Below the pieces are notes generated by a model. That model was not told the DNA's origin and did not search any database. It worked only from the letters and a program-made list of their open reading frames with translations. From Rosa chinensis (lineage: Eukaryota; Streptophyta; Magnoliopsida; Rosales; Rosaceae): 64,000 bases of DNA. Below are positions 10,870-21,177 of the stretch, piece after piece. The translations under genes were made by a program, and so were the position numbers. Where the stretch lies: assembly GCF_002994745.2 (NCBI RefSeq), contig NC_037094.1, positions 43,165,139 to 43,229,138 of the forward strand. Direction: 5' to 3'. Positions within the stretch are counted from its first letter, which is position 1, and each line of letters begins with the position of its first letter.

Positions 10870-10877
10870 TATATAAG
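10870..10877 (+). promoter_or_regulatory. TATA box of the pararetroviral pregenomic promoter
   Basis: CCCTATATAAGGAGCTTTAG, followed by TTTCATTTG, closely resembles the CaMV 35S core (TATATAAGGAAG then TTCATTT). It lies downstream of the coding regions as expected for the terminally redundant pregenomic RNA. A leader-like stretch follows, including a perfect TAAACAG/CTGTTTA hairpin at about 11036-11057. Confidence 0.7.
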
Positions 10878-11060
10878 GAGCTTTAGTTTCATTTGTAAGG
10901 CATTCGAAAATTGAGACATAATCATATTCTCTCAAAACAAGAAAGCCATAGTAGCAGTGTGCTCTTCCTTCCTGTCTAGTGTGAAGAAGTGTGCTTTCAT
11001 TTCAAGTAAGTACTGTAATCATTCTTATGGATAGCTAAACAGTTTCTTAGCTGTTTACCT

Positions 11061-11470
11061 GAGAATGAGGCTCTGACTTCTTAGCTTGTAATTATGTTTA
11101 TATGAATAATTTCAGTGTGTTCACCCACTTCATCAAGTTTTAAATTCGCAAGTTAGTTTCTGTTATCATAATCATATTCGGCCAGTACCCTATACTATCT
11201 TTAAGTTCAGATTTCCTGGTTGTTAGGAAAATTTGCCTCAGCTTATGATAGAAACAAGCAGCAGTGATTCTGCCTGTTAAAGTAACCGTTAGGTGAAAAA
11301 CTTGGGTATGTTGAAGACTAGTTTTGTTTTTCTCAGAAGTTGGAATAGAGTTTTTCTAAGAAAAAGTGAATTTTGGACCCAAAAGTCAGCATAGGATACA
11401 CTAGGCACTACTTTAGAAATGACTACCCTTATGAGTCTTTTCCCCTAAGAGTTGTGTAAATGGGCAAAAT
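11061..11470. other. AT-rich stretch after the pararetrovirus, possibly leader
   Basis: No gene is seen. Part may be the remaining viral leader. The stretch ends with ACAAGGATGATGGA (11471-11484), the left target duplication of the next element. Confidence 0.4.
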
Positions 11471-11484
11471 ACAAGGATGATGGA

Positions 11485-12633
11485 GTTTTCAAGTCTCCTC
11501 TAAATGACGAGAGCTCTCCTCTCTCTCGCCTGGCGGCGGCAGACCCTAGTTCTAGGGTTTTGCTCGTTGAATTTTCATGCCTCCGATGAGTTTCCTACTC
11601 CTCGTGAAGCATGTCTGTCGTCCTCCTCAAGGCCGTTCTTCCTTTCTGTTCAACCTATGGGTAGTGGCATTCGTTCCATGTTGAATTGCCTTTTGAATTG
11701 CGGTGGTGTTCGAGGGGAGTCTGGTATGGGCTTGAAAATCTCTTGTCGAAGGAGGCTTTTCTCAGATCTGGGTTTGAGTGAGGCGATTTGCATTTGGGAC
11801 CCTGGACCTGTCTCTTCTCTTTTTCGGGGCAGAAAGGGTTGCCCTGACGGTTCCAGAGATGGAGGAGGTCGGCGACTGAAGGCTTTCGTCGTTGGCGGGA
11901 GGTTGGATCTGATCCGGCTTGCTAGGTTTGTCTGGGCTTGTGGACTTTCGGGCATGGCCTCGGAATGAAGTGCTGTGTCATTCCGGCGGGTCGCTCGTTC
12001 TTCTGGTAGTGGACGTCTCTCTTCCTCCGGAGATTCAGCAGCGCGGGTTGGGTGGAGCCGGCGAAAGAATGGGATCATGGGCTTGGGAGGCTTGGGTGCC
12101 CAAAGTAAGTTCAATTGGGCATGGGTTTGGGCTTGTTGGTGGGGCTCTACAAGTGAGTGGGCTTTCTCTAGGCCTATGCACTTGTGGGCTCGTGTTTGGG
12201 ACCCAGGGGGTTGGTGCTGCTTAATCTGGGCTCTAGTTCAATTTTGGATTGGAGCCTCGGTTTCATGGTTCTTGTTCTTGAGAGTTCGATTGCTAACGTC
12301 CGAGTTTTTGACATCCTTGGTCGCCTTCGTCCTCTCGGGAGCCTCACCTTGCTCTCTTGAGGTGTATCTCCCAAGCTATGGTTACGATCCTGGTTACGGT
12401 TACTACTACAGTTTCGCTGCTGAATTGATATATGCAGTGCAGTTCTTGGCTTTTCAGCTTCTAGTCATGTTCGAAACGCATTTAGTCATACTCTGGTTAC
12501 TTTTCAACATTAGATGCGCTTGTGCATCATGTTTTGGTTCATTGCTTTATTTTCGATACTTTTGCATCGCTCCATGTGCTTTTAGTTTCACTTAATAAAG
12601 TTTGTCGTCTTCCTCTAAAAAAAAAAAAAAAAA
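11485..12633 (+). mobile_element. Non-autonomous LINE-like retroelement with poly(A) and 14-bp target duplication
   Basis: ACAAGGATGATGGA occurs at 11471-11484 and again at 12634-12647 directly after a run of A. Between them is a block that starts GC-rich, contains a CCCTAGTTCTAGGGTTTTG palindrome like many plant LINE leaders, and ends in AATAAAGTTTG before the poly(A). No endonuclease or reverse transcriptase is present, so it is either an internally deleted LINE or a processed transcript mobilised by LINE proteins. Long frames on both strands within it (such as 12 kb region frames of 101-206 codons) are not convincing genes. Confidence 0.72.
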
Positions 12634-12647
12634 ACAAGGATGATGGA

Positions 12648-13775
12648 TTGATTGGGCAAAATACCATGAAATTTTGGGCAGACGGGCACAACCCCTATTT
12701 TGTAATGAAATCGGATACTCGGGCGGGGTAAATGAGACTTTTTACCCTTAAAACACGAAAAGAAAAAGAAAAAAAGAGAAAGAAAGACCTAACTAGATCA
12801 GAGGCGTTCTGCGTTCGTATCCTCGCGTTCTGCTCTTGTTTGTTCAAGTTTGAGGAAGTAGTGCAAACACTGAAGCTTATCACTGGAGGTTCTCGCGCAA
12901 GGAAAAGGACTATTGACAGGAAGCTTATCTCCTCTTCTTTTCCTCTTTGCTTCGGGTACGTTTCATCTGCCATCTCTGACTTACTTCTTAGTTTCTTAAT
13001 TCAAATTTCGTAGGTAATTATGATTGGGCATGTGATTTCTGGGTTGGGTATGATAGTTTTCTCATTCAATTTTCAATATAATCGAAATCCAACTGTGATA
13101 GAGCTGAACTGTAAGGTCGTTACAGCTTATAATGCCTAATTAGAAAAAGGGTGGGCCTTTCTTTTGTAGTGCTTGGTTTGTTGTAGGTTGTTGAATTCGT
13201 TTATGTCCTGTGTTTTCTGAGTTTGTATATGTCACAGCTTGAATTGATCAAACAAAAACAAGCTTCAGTCCCAAAGATCTTAACTGGTTGATCTATTTTG
13301 CAATCCCAAATGCTCCATGTTGGGGGGCCTCTGCTATTTTCCCTTTTTCTTGAAGAAAAAAAAAAAAGAAGCAAAAGCAAAGATGTAAGGTGTTGAAATC
13401 TTTAGAGAGTCTTCATTTTCTTTTAATTGCTTTTTACTTTGAGCAAGTGCACGTAGGGTTTCCACTAGGAAAAGCCAGCGCCTGAGTTTTTTGTGACTGC
13501 GAAATGAATCAAGGGGTTTATCCCAATTGAGTGGGTAGGCTGCTAGTTCAAAGGTAGCGAGGGAGGAGTATATTCAGGAAAAGAATAAAATTTACGTATT
13601 AGTTGCCAATTTAGTTGACAACTCACATAATGGTAACTGGTTCATGTTCATATGTTTGATTCCCGCAACACTGCTTTTCTTACTCTAGTGCTCAGGAGTA
13701 CTTAACTCTGACATTTTGACCACTTAATGTGGTGATTTTCTTTCAGGATAACTCCATCTTCCAGAAAACAGCATA
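12648..13775 (+). other. Probable promoter, 5' UTR and 5' UTR intron of the bL27m gene
   Basis: A purine-rich tract at 12750-12790 is followed by CT-rich leader-like sequence. A possible donor (GGGTACGTTT, about 12955) and a clear acceptor (TTTCTTTCAG, about 13745) frame a roughly 790-bp intron just ahead of the start codon. UTR introns are common in plant ribosomal protein genes. Transcript ends cannot be placed from sequence alone. Confidence 0.4.
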
Positions 13776-14410
13776 ATGAATTTCGGAACATCACTATGCC
13801 AAAGATTGAATATAAAGCATCTCGTTACCAGTACTTCTGTTTACAGCAGTGCGTCTGGTACAGATTTTATATAACTAGATGAGTTGACTATTTTAAATGT
13901 TTTGTGAACTCGTAATATTGCTGCATCTAACCTCTACTGTTTTACTTGGTGCACTAATTGCAGATGTCACAGGGGAAGGATTGAGTTTGATGTTCAGGCG
14001 CTGGGCTACTAAAAAACAAGCTGGATCCTCAAAGAATGGGCGAGACTCTTTACCTAAGAATCTTGGAGTGAAGAAATTTGGTGGAGAGGTAAGAGGCTGA
14101 TGTTTTGTATGGGGACTAGTACGAAAGGAAAGTGGATATTTACAGTCAGTTTGAGGTTTTTCTGTTTATGCTGCAGAGAGTGATACCTGGAAACATCATT
14201 GTTCGCCAGAGGGGAACCCGATTCCATCCTGGAAATTATGTTGGGTTAGGGAAGGATCACACTCTTTTTGCTCTGAAAGAAGGCACCGTAAAGTTTGAAA
14301 AGCACAAGCTCAGTGGACGTAAGTGGGTGCATGTAGAGCCCAAAGAGGGCCATGTGCTTCACCCTATATATGCGAATGTTGCAGCAGCTGCGACGGTGGA
14401 GACAGTCTGA
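13776..14410 (+). CDS. Mitochondrial large-subunit ribosomal protein bL27m
   Basis: Three exons, 13776-13857, 13964-14088 and 14177-14410, join in phase with GT...AG introns to 146 codons. Exon 1 ([16 protein letters not shown], then [10 protein letters not shown]) is a basic, Ser-rich presequence. Exon 2 reads [18 protein letters not shown], then [18 protein letters not shown]. Exon 3 has [17 protein letters not shown] and [14 protein letters not shown], the bL27 core whose N-terminal tail reaches the peptidyl-transferase centre. The FRRWATKK start of the mature protein and the overall length match the plant mitochondrial L27 proteins rather than the plastid form. No lesion is seen. The gene ends at TGA 14408-14410. 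It lies alone between a LINE-like insertion and the bicupin gene. Confidence 0.93.
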
Positions 14411-14893
14411 GTCCTTGTTTTGTTTAGATCTTTTTAGCCTCAAACTTATTTCCAGATTAGTCACCATTCAAAAATTACCGGCGTGCCACTTGCCAATGGG
14501 TTTTTATAAATCAATAACTCCTGAACTTATGTTCATTTAAGTTTTATATAAATTTAGAATTCTAATTTGTATCACCTAGATTGTGGCCATGCAGCCTTGC
14601 GGTACTCTTGAATGTTGTCCACAGTGATGTGGGTCGTTGTATTTGTATTTCGGTAAAAGTTCAACAAAATGTAGTCCTCTCCGGGAGCAAATGACATCCC
14701 TAAAGTGCTCCCCTTATATCAGCAAGTCAAATTGAAATTCCAGGTGCTATTCTTCATTCTTATTGCAGGTGTTCATGTTCTTATCAAGAATGTCTGTTAC
14801 CTTTGCCACCAAATGTTTACTTACGAAAACAAAAATGGGGCAACAAAAGGCTCTAATAATGTACACACGGTGTAGATTTACAACTATAGATAA

Positions 14894-14928
<35 letters not shown>

Positions 14929-15343
14929 TACTCTAATTAGCTACCTCTACTACCAACATTTCAAGCATTTTGAACCAATCAGAGAACACTATAAACAGAT
15001 TTCTGAAGCAGAGCAACAAAATTTTCAAATTTAGATACTGCATGAGGTAGATTTCCGATCAATTTTGTCATTTTGTTCGAGACTTGCCAACACTCCACAC
15101 AAGGGCCACCGAAACAGGGACTAAACTAAATGCTGGTGCCAAAATCCAGTTAACAGTAGTCACACTTGTTGGGCAACAGAACCATGAAGGAAAAGGGAGT
15201 CCATCCCCCATACCTGTACAAGGCTACAAGCTATGAAATCAGCATCTTTCATTACGCTGCGTTACTGCGTACCTAATGGCCTCATCTGGCTTCATGGTTC
15301 ATATTCTTCCCAGTTTGATGCTTTCATTAATCATGTCGATGCA
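14411..15343. other. Intergenic stretch with a (TA)n run
   Basis: The 3' flank of the bL27m gene comes first, then a (TA)n microsatellite at about 14893-14925. Nothing else is recognised. Confidence 0.5.
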
Positions 15344-15543
15344 TTTCAAAAAAGATATGATCCATAATGGGTCTCTTTAGAAAATCACACAAAGGTAAAG
15401 AAAACAATAATCTCCAATCCTTTGCAGACAGGAGTTTTATTCTAATTCATCCACTTTATTACATGTCTTGCAATGGAGACTATATATGGAAGTAGGTATG
15501 CGATTAATAAGACTTCGATAGTGCAGGATCCACTACTATTGCT

Positions 15544-17571
15544 CTAGTTAATCTTTGATTGGAGAATTGTCTGCAACTCTGGATTTATATTTAGGGATAT
15601 TTGTAGCACCTCAGGTGATAATGCCCTCAATACTGATGTCTTGCCAGTTAAGTCTTCCAGGACAGCCCTACAAAATTAATTATAACAATAGCTGATTAAT
15701 TGTTGTCCTTATATATTGACAAAAAACTAAATAAATTTCGTGCTTATTTATACTATTGTAGTTTTATTTTTAGGGTATTATAGGCTAAAAACCAAGTGAA
15801 GGGGCTCAGTGTACAAATGCATCATGCAAGATATGATTAGATGCTTACCGGGAACTTGTTATGACAGAGAAACACTCCATTCCTTTTTCCCCGGCAAGTT
15901 TCGCTACCATGAAAAACCTAGGCACAACGATCAAGTGACCCGCAGTTACTTCCGCATCCAACGCACTCTGACCATTAAGACCCGCAATTTGGACCCGACC
16001 ACCTCCTCCAACGACATAGATCACTTGAACCGAAGAATCAGTAGTGTAAATGGGAGAGGAAATTGCATAGGCTTCTAGTTTTATGAGGTTGGCACTTAAC
16101 CCAGCCTGGTTAAGAAAAGGAAACTCCTTCTCAGTCAAAGTGGCACTAACTGTGAGTTGATGAACAAGTTTGTGGGTGATGAGTGCGTTGGGCTTAGGCA
16201 TGGTCTTTCCCTGTTCTAGCTTAACTAGCAAAACCCCTGTCTGGTTTTTGGTGACCTCATCTGCTTCATCTTTGGTAATATTGAATGACTTGCTAATGAA
16301 GTCAGTTGAGAAACCTCCGAGAAGACTTTGAGTTCCTGCTATGAAGAAGTAAGTAAACAGACCAGGAGTGTAAGCCTTTGTAGTTTCTCCCAAGAAAACG
16401 ATAACAAGGTCGTTGGATGAGCCGCCATTGTTGAACCACCATGAGACTGCTCCGAGTGGTACCGGAATCACGTCTCCTTTTTTGAGCTTCAATACAACCT
16501 CCTCTGATGTGTTGGGGAATACCATTCCAACTAGTCCATCCTCACCTGGGGAACATTAAATCACTTAATTCATGTTACAACTAAGATCGAAAATATGCAA
16601 GTGTGTTTAGATATTACTTTTTCTGTTTTCCAACTAGCTAGGTCGGTTGGTCAATGATAGATAGTCTAGTGATTTACCTCCGAGTCTCCGACATTGGCAC
16701 ATTGCATAAAATTTGACTACATACAACTTGCTGAACCATATATAATTCATATTATTGATAATCATAATGGTAATCCTTGATCTGATAGTTCTAAGGGTGT
16801 TTTATGATCATGTATATTGTCTCTTTTCTCTAGCTAGCTCCTTTCATCAATGATAAATAGCTAGTGTAGCGATTTACCCCTACAATTGCATACAAATTTG
16901 ACTACATAAATAACTAGCTGCACCATAATTCATATTGATCATAATGGTAACTGACAGGTTGCAATAAAAACATAATAGTTTTAAGTAATGATCTAAACGG
17001 ATTGTAAAATTTGTCTGATCACACATAACATAACTTTGAGTAATCGTCTGATAATTGAACCGTTTGGATCAAGAAAACAATTTTTGGGACTGCCATGATT
17101 TCCATCACATTATACATAAAAACGAGTCTCCTACTCAAAGATCATTGTGTATAACATCTATTGAGTAGCCAATTTATATGTCTTTATATTTTCTTTATTC
17201 TCTCTATCGGCCGTAATTTAAGAGAAGTTCTATACAAGAGATTTTTTATCGACTTCTATTTTCTGGCATACTTGAAATATATATATACTAGTTTGCAATC
17301 ACATGCTCTGCATGTATACGAAAAAATTTCATTTAAAAAAAAAGGTGGGTAGTTATTGCAGAAGAAATAGATTCACTGGTAGTTATTGCAGAGAGAAAAG
17401 TGGGGGTTGTGGAATTATTTCTTTTTAATTTTCTTAATAAAAAATTATTTTATAATTGTCATATTTATTCTTGTGATTTAATATATTCTTAAAGTTTTTT
17501 AATTTTTCAGGGTTAAATCTGTTAAAATTTTCAGTTTTGGCTAACAAAATCTCTTCTCTTAATAATAGTAT

Positions 17572-17611
<40 letters not shown>

Positions 17612-17930
17612 GCAAATCAGCAACCACTTGATCAACTAATTATTACTCTCATTCTCATTTGTTTTTTTCTAATTTAGTATATATGCATAATTTGGATTCC
17701 CAAATGGTTTTTGACAAAAAAAAAAAGGCCAGACACGAGTGTGTGTGTGTGTATCAGAGTGGCCGTAGTACATACGTTGGTGTTGATTTAAAAACAACTA
17801 AATTGCGGGCAGAAGCAAAATGATATATATATCTATATCAAAACCACTAGGCTTCAATACAAGCTTGCCGGCGCCAACGATATATATATATATCTATATA
17901 TAGCAAAAAAGGGATCCCTTAGTGGAAGCC

Positions 17931-17986
<56 letters not shown>

Positions 17987-18320
17987 TATCTGCAAAATCA
18001 ACAACCACTTGATCATCTAATCATTACTCTCATTCTCATTTGTTTTTTCTAATTTAGTATATATGCATACGGGTTTACGGAAAACAGCTTATTTGCGGGC
18101 AGAAGCAAAATGATATATATATGGAAATACCTTGAAGAACATATCCCAGTTTGGCAGAATCTGCATAGTGAGGAAGAGCAAAACCACTAGGCTTCAATAC
18201 AAGCTTGCCGGCGCCAACGTTGGCCTCCCCAAGCGCCGGAAATGACCATATGTAATATCCTCCACCATCTCCCTCGAACGCCGCTACCGCTGACTTTGGT
18301 GTTAGATCCATCTCTGCCAT
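15544..18320 (-). CDS. Legumin-like (11S globulin type) bicupin protein
   Basis: Exons on the minus strand are 18320-18131, 16545-15849 and 15667-15544, with GT...AG junctions. Together they give 336 residues without a stop. Exon 1 reads MAEMDLTPKSAVAAFEGDGG and FALPHYADSAKLGYVLQG. Exon 2 carries the first cupin end (VIPVPLGAVSWWFNNGGSS, FLGETTKAYTPG) and the second cupin (VIYVVGGGGRVQIAGLNG, AGHLIVVPRFFMVAKLAGE). Exon 3 encodes LRALSPEVLQISLNINPE. Length and order fit the RmlC-type plant cupins annotated as glutelin or legumin-like proteins of about 350 residues. No signal peptide is evident, so a cytosolic protein is more likely than vacuolar storage. The biochemical role of this group is not established. 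Intron 1 is repeat-rich. A damaged inverted copy lies at 41411-44508. Confidence 0.9.
17611..18110 (-). repeat. Local duplication in intron 1 of the bicupin gene, including an exon-1 scrap
   Basis: The word CAACCACTTGATCA with its flank occurs at about 17620 and 18000. TTGCGGGCAGAAGCAAAATG occurs at 17803 and 18093. A 39-bp stretch at about 17840-17878 copies exon 1 at 18181-18219 (AAACCACTAGGCTTCAATAC onward). (TA)n runs at about 17575-17608 and 17934-17975 lie between. A MITE-end-like piece, AGGGATCCCTTAGTGGAAG, is at about 17909. Confidence 0.75.
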
Positions 18321-18408
18321 TATTGATCGAGTACGTACTAATTAACTGGATTGCTATTCGATCGGACAGTGACTAAGGGTCTAAAGCATCGGTAGGTAGT
18401 ACTCAGAA

Positions 18409-18416
18409 TTTATAAA
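18409..18416 (-). promoter_or_regulatory. TATA box of the intact bicupin gene
   Basis: On the minus strand the sequence reads CCATTTATAAATTCTG, about 90 bp upstream of the start codon. It is kept in the inverted copy at 41303-41310. Confidence 0.6.
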
Positions 18417-18754
18417 TGGAGATGGAAGAAGTACTTAAGCTAGGGATCCGCTTGTACAGTAGAGAATTTTGGATAAATCTCAGAAAAATTCAGCGCAAGC
18501 TATAATGATTCATTTAGCTAGCTCGCCAGCTTGATAGCCTTTGTTTTTGATTAAATATGGGTTTTTATTCTCGGGCACGTTACTGTAAATTATTGCTTTA
18601 ATAATATATACAATCAAATATGACTATATCAACTTGATACTCTGTGATAGTATAAAAGTCGACACATGATACGTGAGAGACCCACTCTGTGATACTGTAA
18701 AAGATTAAAAGTTGATGCATAATGGTGAAGGTTACTGGAGAACGACCATTCTTA

Positions 18755-18905
18755 GGGCATGATATGTAAGATCCATTCTTATGGGCATGATATGTCAGAA
18801 TCACACTGTACGCGGGCATGATATGTCAGAACCATTCTTATGGGCATGATCTGTCAGAATCACACCGTACGCGGGCATGATATGCATGTCAGAATCACAC
18901 TATAT
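18755..18905. repeat. Tandem array with alternating 28- and 31-bp units
   Basis: GGGCATGATATG-type units start at 18755, 18783, 18814, 18842 and 18873, so spacing alternates 28 and 31 and makes a 59-bp dimer. The matching place in the right arm (about 41015-41145) has fewer units. Confidence 0.75.
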
Positions 18906-19092
18906 GCATGTAAGGATTACACAATGGTGAGGGTTAATGGAGGACCATTCTTATGAGGCTGCAATGCTTACATGAAATCTGAGGCGAAAAATAACTTACT
19001 ATCTTGTACGCATCACTACCGAAATGAAACAAAACTAAAATAAAATTCAATGAGGATATCAGCTCTCACTAGCGGGGAATTGTTAGAGCAAG

Positions 19093-19318
19093 TTCACCCG
19101 TTGGGTCACCAGGTCGCCCACTATTCACTGCTTTTTAGTGTTAATTTCACCCTCTGGGTCACGAGCACAGTATATTTTGTGTCCTGGGTCACCATGGTGA
19201 CCTGCACAGTGTATTTCGTGCCCTGGGTCATAGGCACAGTGTATTTCGTGACCCAGAGAATGAAAATATACACTAAAAAGCAGTGAATAGTAGGTGACCC
19301 GGTGACCCAACGGGTGAA
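19093..19318. mobile_element. Foldback MITE with long terminal inverted repeats
   Basis: The left end TTCACCCGTTGGGTCACC, extending through CACTATTCACTGCTTTTTAG, is repeated in reverse complement at the right end, GGTGACCCAACGGGTGAA. The middle contains three imperfect copies of CACAGTGTATTTCGTG. The 226-bp element has no coding capacity. I could not fix its target duplication, so the superfamily is open. Confidence 0.75.
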
Positions 19319-20007
19319 TGTTGAGATCAAAATGCAACATTGAGAGAGTCCAGCAGCTTTCAAAATATGGGAAAAATTTGGTAAGTGGACCTGAACTATG
19401 GACCACTACGAATTTCAGTACAACAAGTTTCAAAACATAAACTTTGGTACATTAGATTCCAAGTCTGACCCAGTAAACATACACGACGTCAATGACGCCG
19501 TTAGTTTAGTGACAGGTGTCATAATTTAAAGGGTAATTTGGTCTCTTCAAGTTTTTTACTCTGATCACTCAGCCTTCTCTCTTTTTTTACTCTGAGCACC
19601 CAACCCTCTCTCTTTTTTACTCTGGCACCCAACCCTCTCTCTTCTCTTTACACATCGTGATAGTGCCGGCGAGTGTGCTCTCGAACATCTCCGGCTTGAA
19701 ATCAGCTCTCGCCCCCTCTTTGAAGGCCTGTAGTTGTCCTCATCAGTATCTGCAATAGAACATCAACCTCATCACCACCACCATCGTCTAACACATTTTT
19801 ATTCAATCCCTATTTCCTAATTGTATCTACAAAATTACATGAACATCACCACCGCCATCATCTAATAAAGATGCATTCCATTTCTATTTTATAGTTACAA
19901 TCCATTCCTAATTCCTAATTGTATTGAAACCCCAAATTAACTACAACAAGAGTTGGATGAGAGTACCTCGGCCGGAAACGGATTGGTGCTCAGTTTTTGC
20001 AACTGGG

Positions 20008-20190
20008 TCATCTTCGAAAAGCGAGCATCTTGGAGGTGTGAAGTGGGTTCGGGTTGAAGAATTGGGTTTTGGAAAGGGGTTTTGAAGGAGGGAGTGGGAG
20101 AAGAGCCAAATTGGGTATCTCCGGCCTCTTGAACCTGTACTTCCCATCGTCAGAGGCGGCAGACACGGTGGAGAGGTCGTCAGAGGCCAT
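20008..20190 (-). pseudogene. Captured coding-like fragment of unknown origin
   Basis: From an ATG at 20190 the minus strand reads MASDDLSTVSAASDDGKY, then FKRPEIPNLALLPLPP, ending at about 20008. It looks like the N-terminus of a plant gene but I do not recognise it. It lies inside the Mutator-like element next to a second captured fragment, so it is more likely a gene scrap than a functional gene. Confidence 0.4.
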
Positions 20191-20282
20191 TGCTTGGCTT
20201 GGGGGTAGCAGATTAGGTAAGCGAGGTTTAGAGAGAGAGAAATAGTAATCACTATCCCAAATCGAAAATTGCAAATTCAACA

Positions 20283-20569
20283 ATAGATCTGAGACTTGAT
20301 GGCCATGAGCAGAGGCTTGTTGGGATCAGAGCCGTCGTACTGCTTCAGCTCCTTAGTGGAGATCTCGCCTAGCTAGACCAGCGGCAGCAGAGGCTGCATC
20401 TCCTCCAAGTTCTTGGGGCGATGGTGGGTCTCGGACTGCCTAAAAATCCCAGAAAAGACATGATAAGAGGCAAAGATCAGAGCCAGGAGTGTGAAGAAGG
20501 TTGTCGGAGATAGGCCCGTGTAGACCACGATCGCCTCCTTCAGTTGTGTTTCCAGAGTTGCAGAGCCAT
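20283..20569 (-). pseudogene. Captured first exon of a membrane steroid-binding protein (MSBP/MAPR) gene
   Basis: The minus strand starts ATG at 20569 with MALQLW. After a one-base shift it gives LKEAIVVYTGLSPTTFFTLL, then ALIFASYHVFSGIF, the N-terminal membrane anchor of plant MSBP proteins. It continues to MQPLLPLV, a TAG where the family usually has Gln, then LGEISTKELKQYDGSDP and LLMAIKSQIY, the start of the cytochrome-b5-like heme/steroid domain. The match stops at 20283 inside the domain. MSBP proteins sit in the endoplasmic reticulum and plasma membrane and bind sterols or heme. Frameshift, stop and truncation inside a transposon make this a captured, dead fragment. Confidence 0.82.
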
Positions 20570-20572
20570 TTC

Positions 20573-20574
<2 letters not shown>

Positions 20575-20632
<58 letters not shown>
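20575..20632. repeat. (GA)n microsatellite
   Basis: About 29 GA units inside the Mutator-like element, just upstream of the captured MSBP start codon on its strand. Confidence 0.95.
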
Positions 20633-20635
<3 letters not shown>

Positions 20636-21177
20636 AGTCAGAGAGTGTGAGAGAGAGGAAAGCTGTTGACCAATGAAAAACCAATTTTGCCCTTCATTAG
20701 GTGCATAATGGCATGCGGATTGATGGAGCCATTGACGTCATGTACATATATTGGTCAGTTTTTATATTTGATGTACCAAAGTTTATGTTTTGGAATTTGC
20801 TGTACTGAAATTCGTAGTGGGCCTTATTTCGGGTACTATTCATGAATTTTTCTCTTCAAAATATTGGGTTTGCTTAATTATCTCCAAAAAAATAATAAAA
20901 ATTCTTTTGTAACATAAACCCTTAAATACAGGTTTGTTATAGAGGATAAAGTCCTAGCTGTGTTCAAACACTGCAAAATGCAGCAAAGAACATGGGACGA
21001 GCGTCCAAGCTCAAAACAAAAAGAGGGGAGGAGAAAAAGTCATAAACGGTTTTCAATCCTACGTAAAAATTGGGATTTGCAGCCGTTGAAGTAAACCTTT
21101 ATATGTTGAATGAGGTGGTAGAAAGCTTTTGAAATTTGAACTAAAGGATATGATATGATCGTTAGCCTCTCAAAGCC

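Larger units (their letters stand above)
3842..11060 (+). mobile_element. Degenerate endogenous pararetrovirus (Caulimoviridae), approximate limits
   Basis: In order on one strand are a tRNA-Met primer-binding site (4069), a 30K-type movement protein, a coat region with a zinc knuckle, a Cys-rich segment, an aspartic protease, reverse transcriptase and RNase H, a further coding region, and a TATA promoter at 10870. There is no integrase and no LTR, which fits a caulimovirid and not a retrotransposon. The copy carries in-frame stops at 5188, 6832, 6925, 7764, 9118, 9823 and 10371 and frame changes near 7521, 8465, 8530 and 9920, so it cannot express a full polyprotein. Movement, coat and protease regions largely share one frame, as in petuviruses and florendoviruses with a large polyprotein. 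The genus is an inference. Outer limits are not defined by any duplication I could find. Confidence 0.85.
15345..19008 (-). repeat. Left arm of an inverted duplication carrying the bicupin gene
   Basis: From about 15345 to 19008 the sequence is matched in reverse orientation by 40889-44715. This covers the 3' flank, three exons, introns, promoter and a far-upstream tandem repeat. The arms differ by point changes, indels and transposon insertions. They are head to head across a spacer of about 22 kb. Breakpoints are read by eye and approximate. Confidence 0.85.
19369..20854. mobile_element. Mutator-like (Pack-MULE) element with captured gene pieces
   Basis: TTCAAAATAT occurs at 19359-19368 and 20855-20864, a 9-10 bp target duplication of Mutator type. 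Terminal inverted repeats of roughly 100 bp or more follow: the left one contains CCACTACGAATTTCAGTACA and AAACATAAACTTTGGTACAT, and the right one is the matching reverse complement ending at 20854. No transposase is present. The interior carries a membrane steroid-binding-protein exon and another coding-like scrap, both on the minus strand, which is typical of Pack-MULEs. Confidence 0.8.

Noticed and set aside
11504..12595. Frames of 101-206 codons on both strands in the LINE-like block
   Set aside because: No recognised domain, overlapping on both strands, and located inside an element bounded by target duplications.
18598..18819. 73-codon minus frame
   Set aside because: Translation of the 28/31-bp tandem repeat upstream of the bicupin gene.
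19125..19433. 80-102-codon minus frames
   Set aside because: They run through the foldback MITE and translate its inverted repeats.
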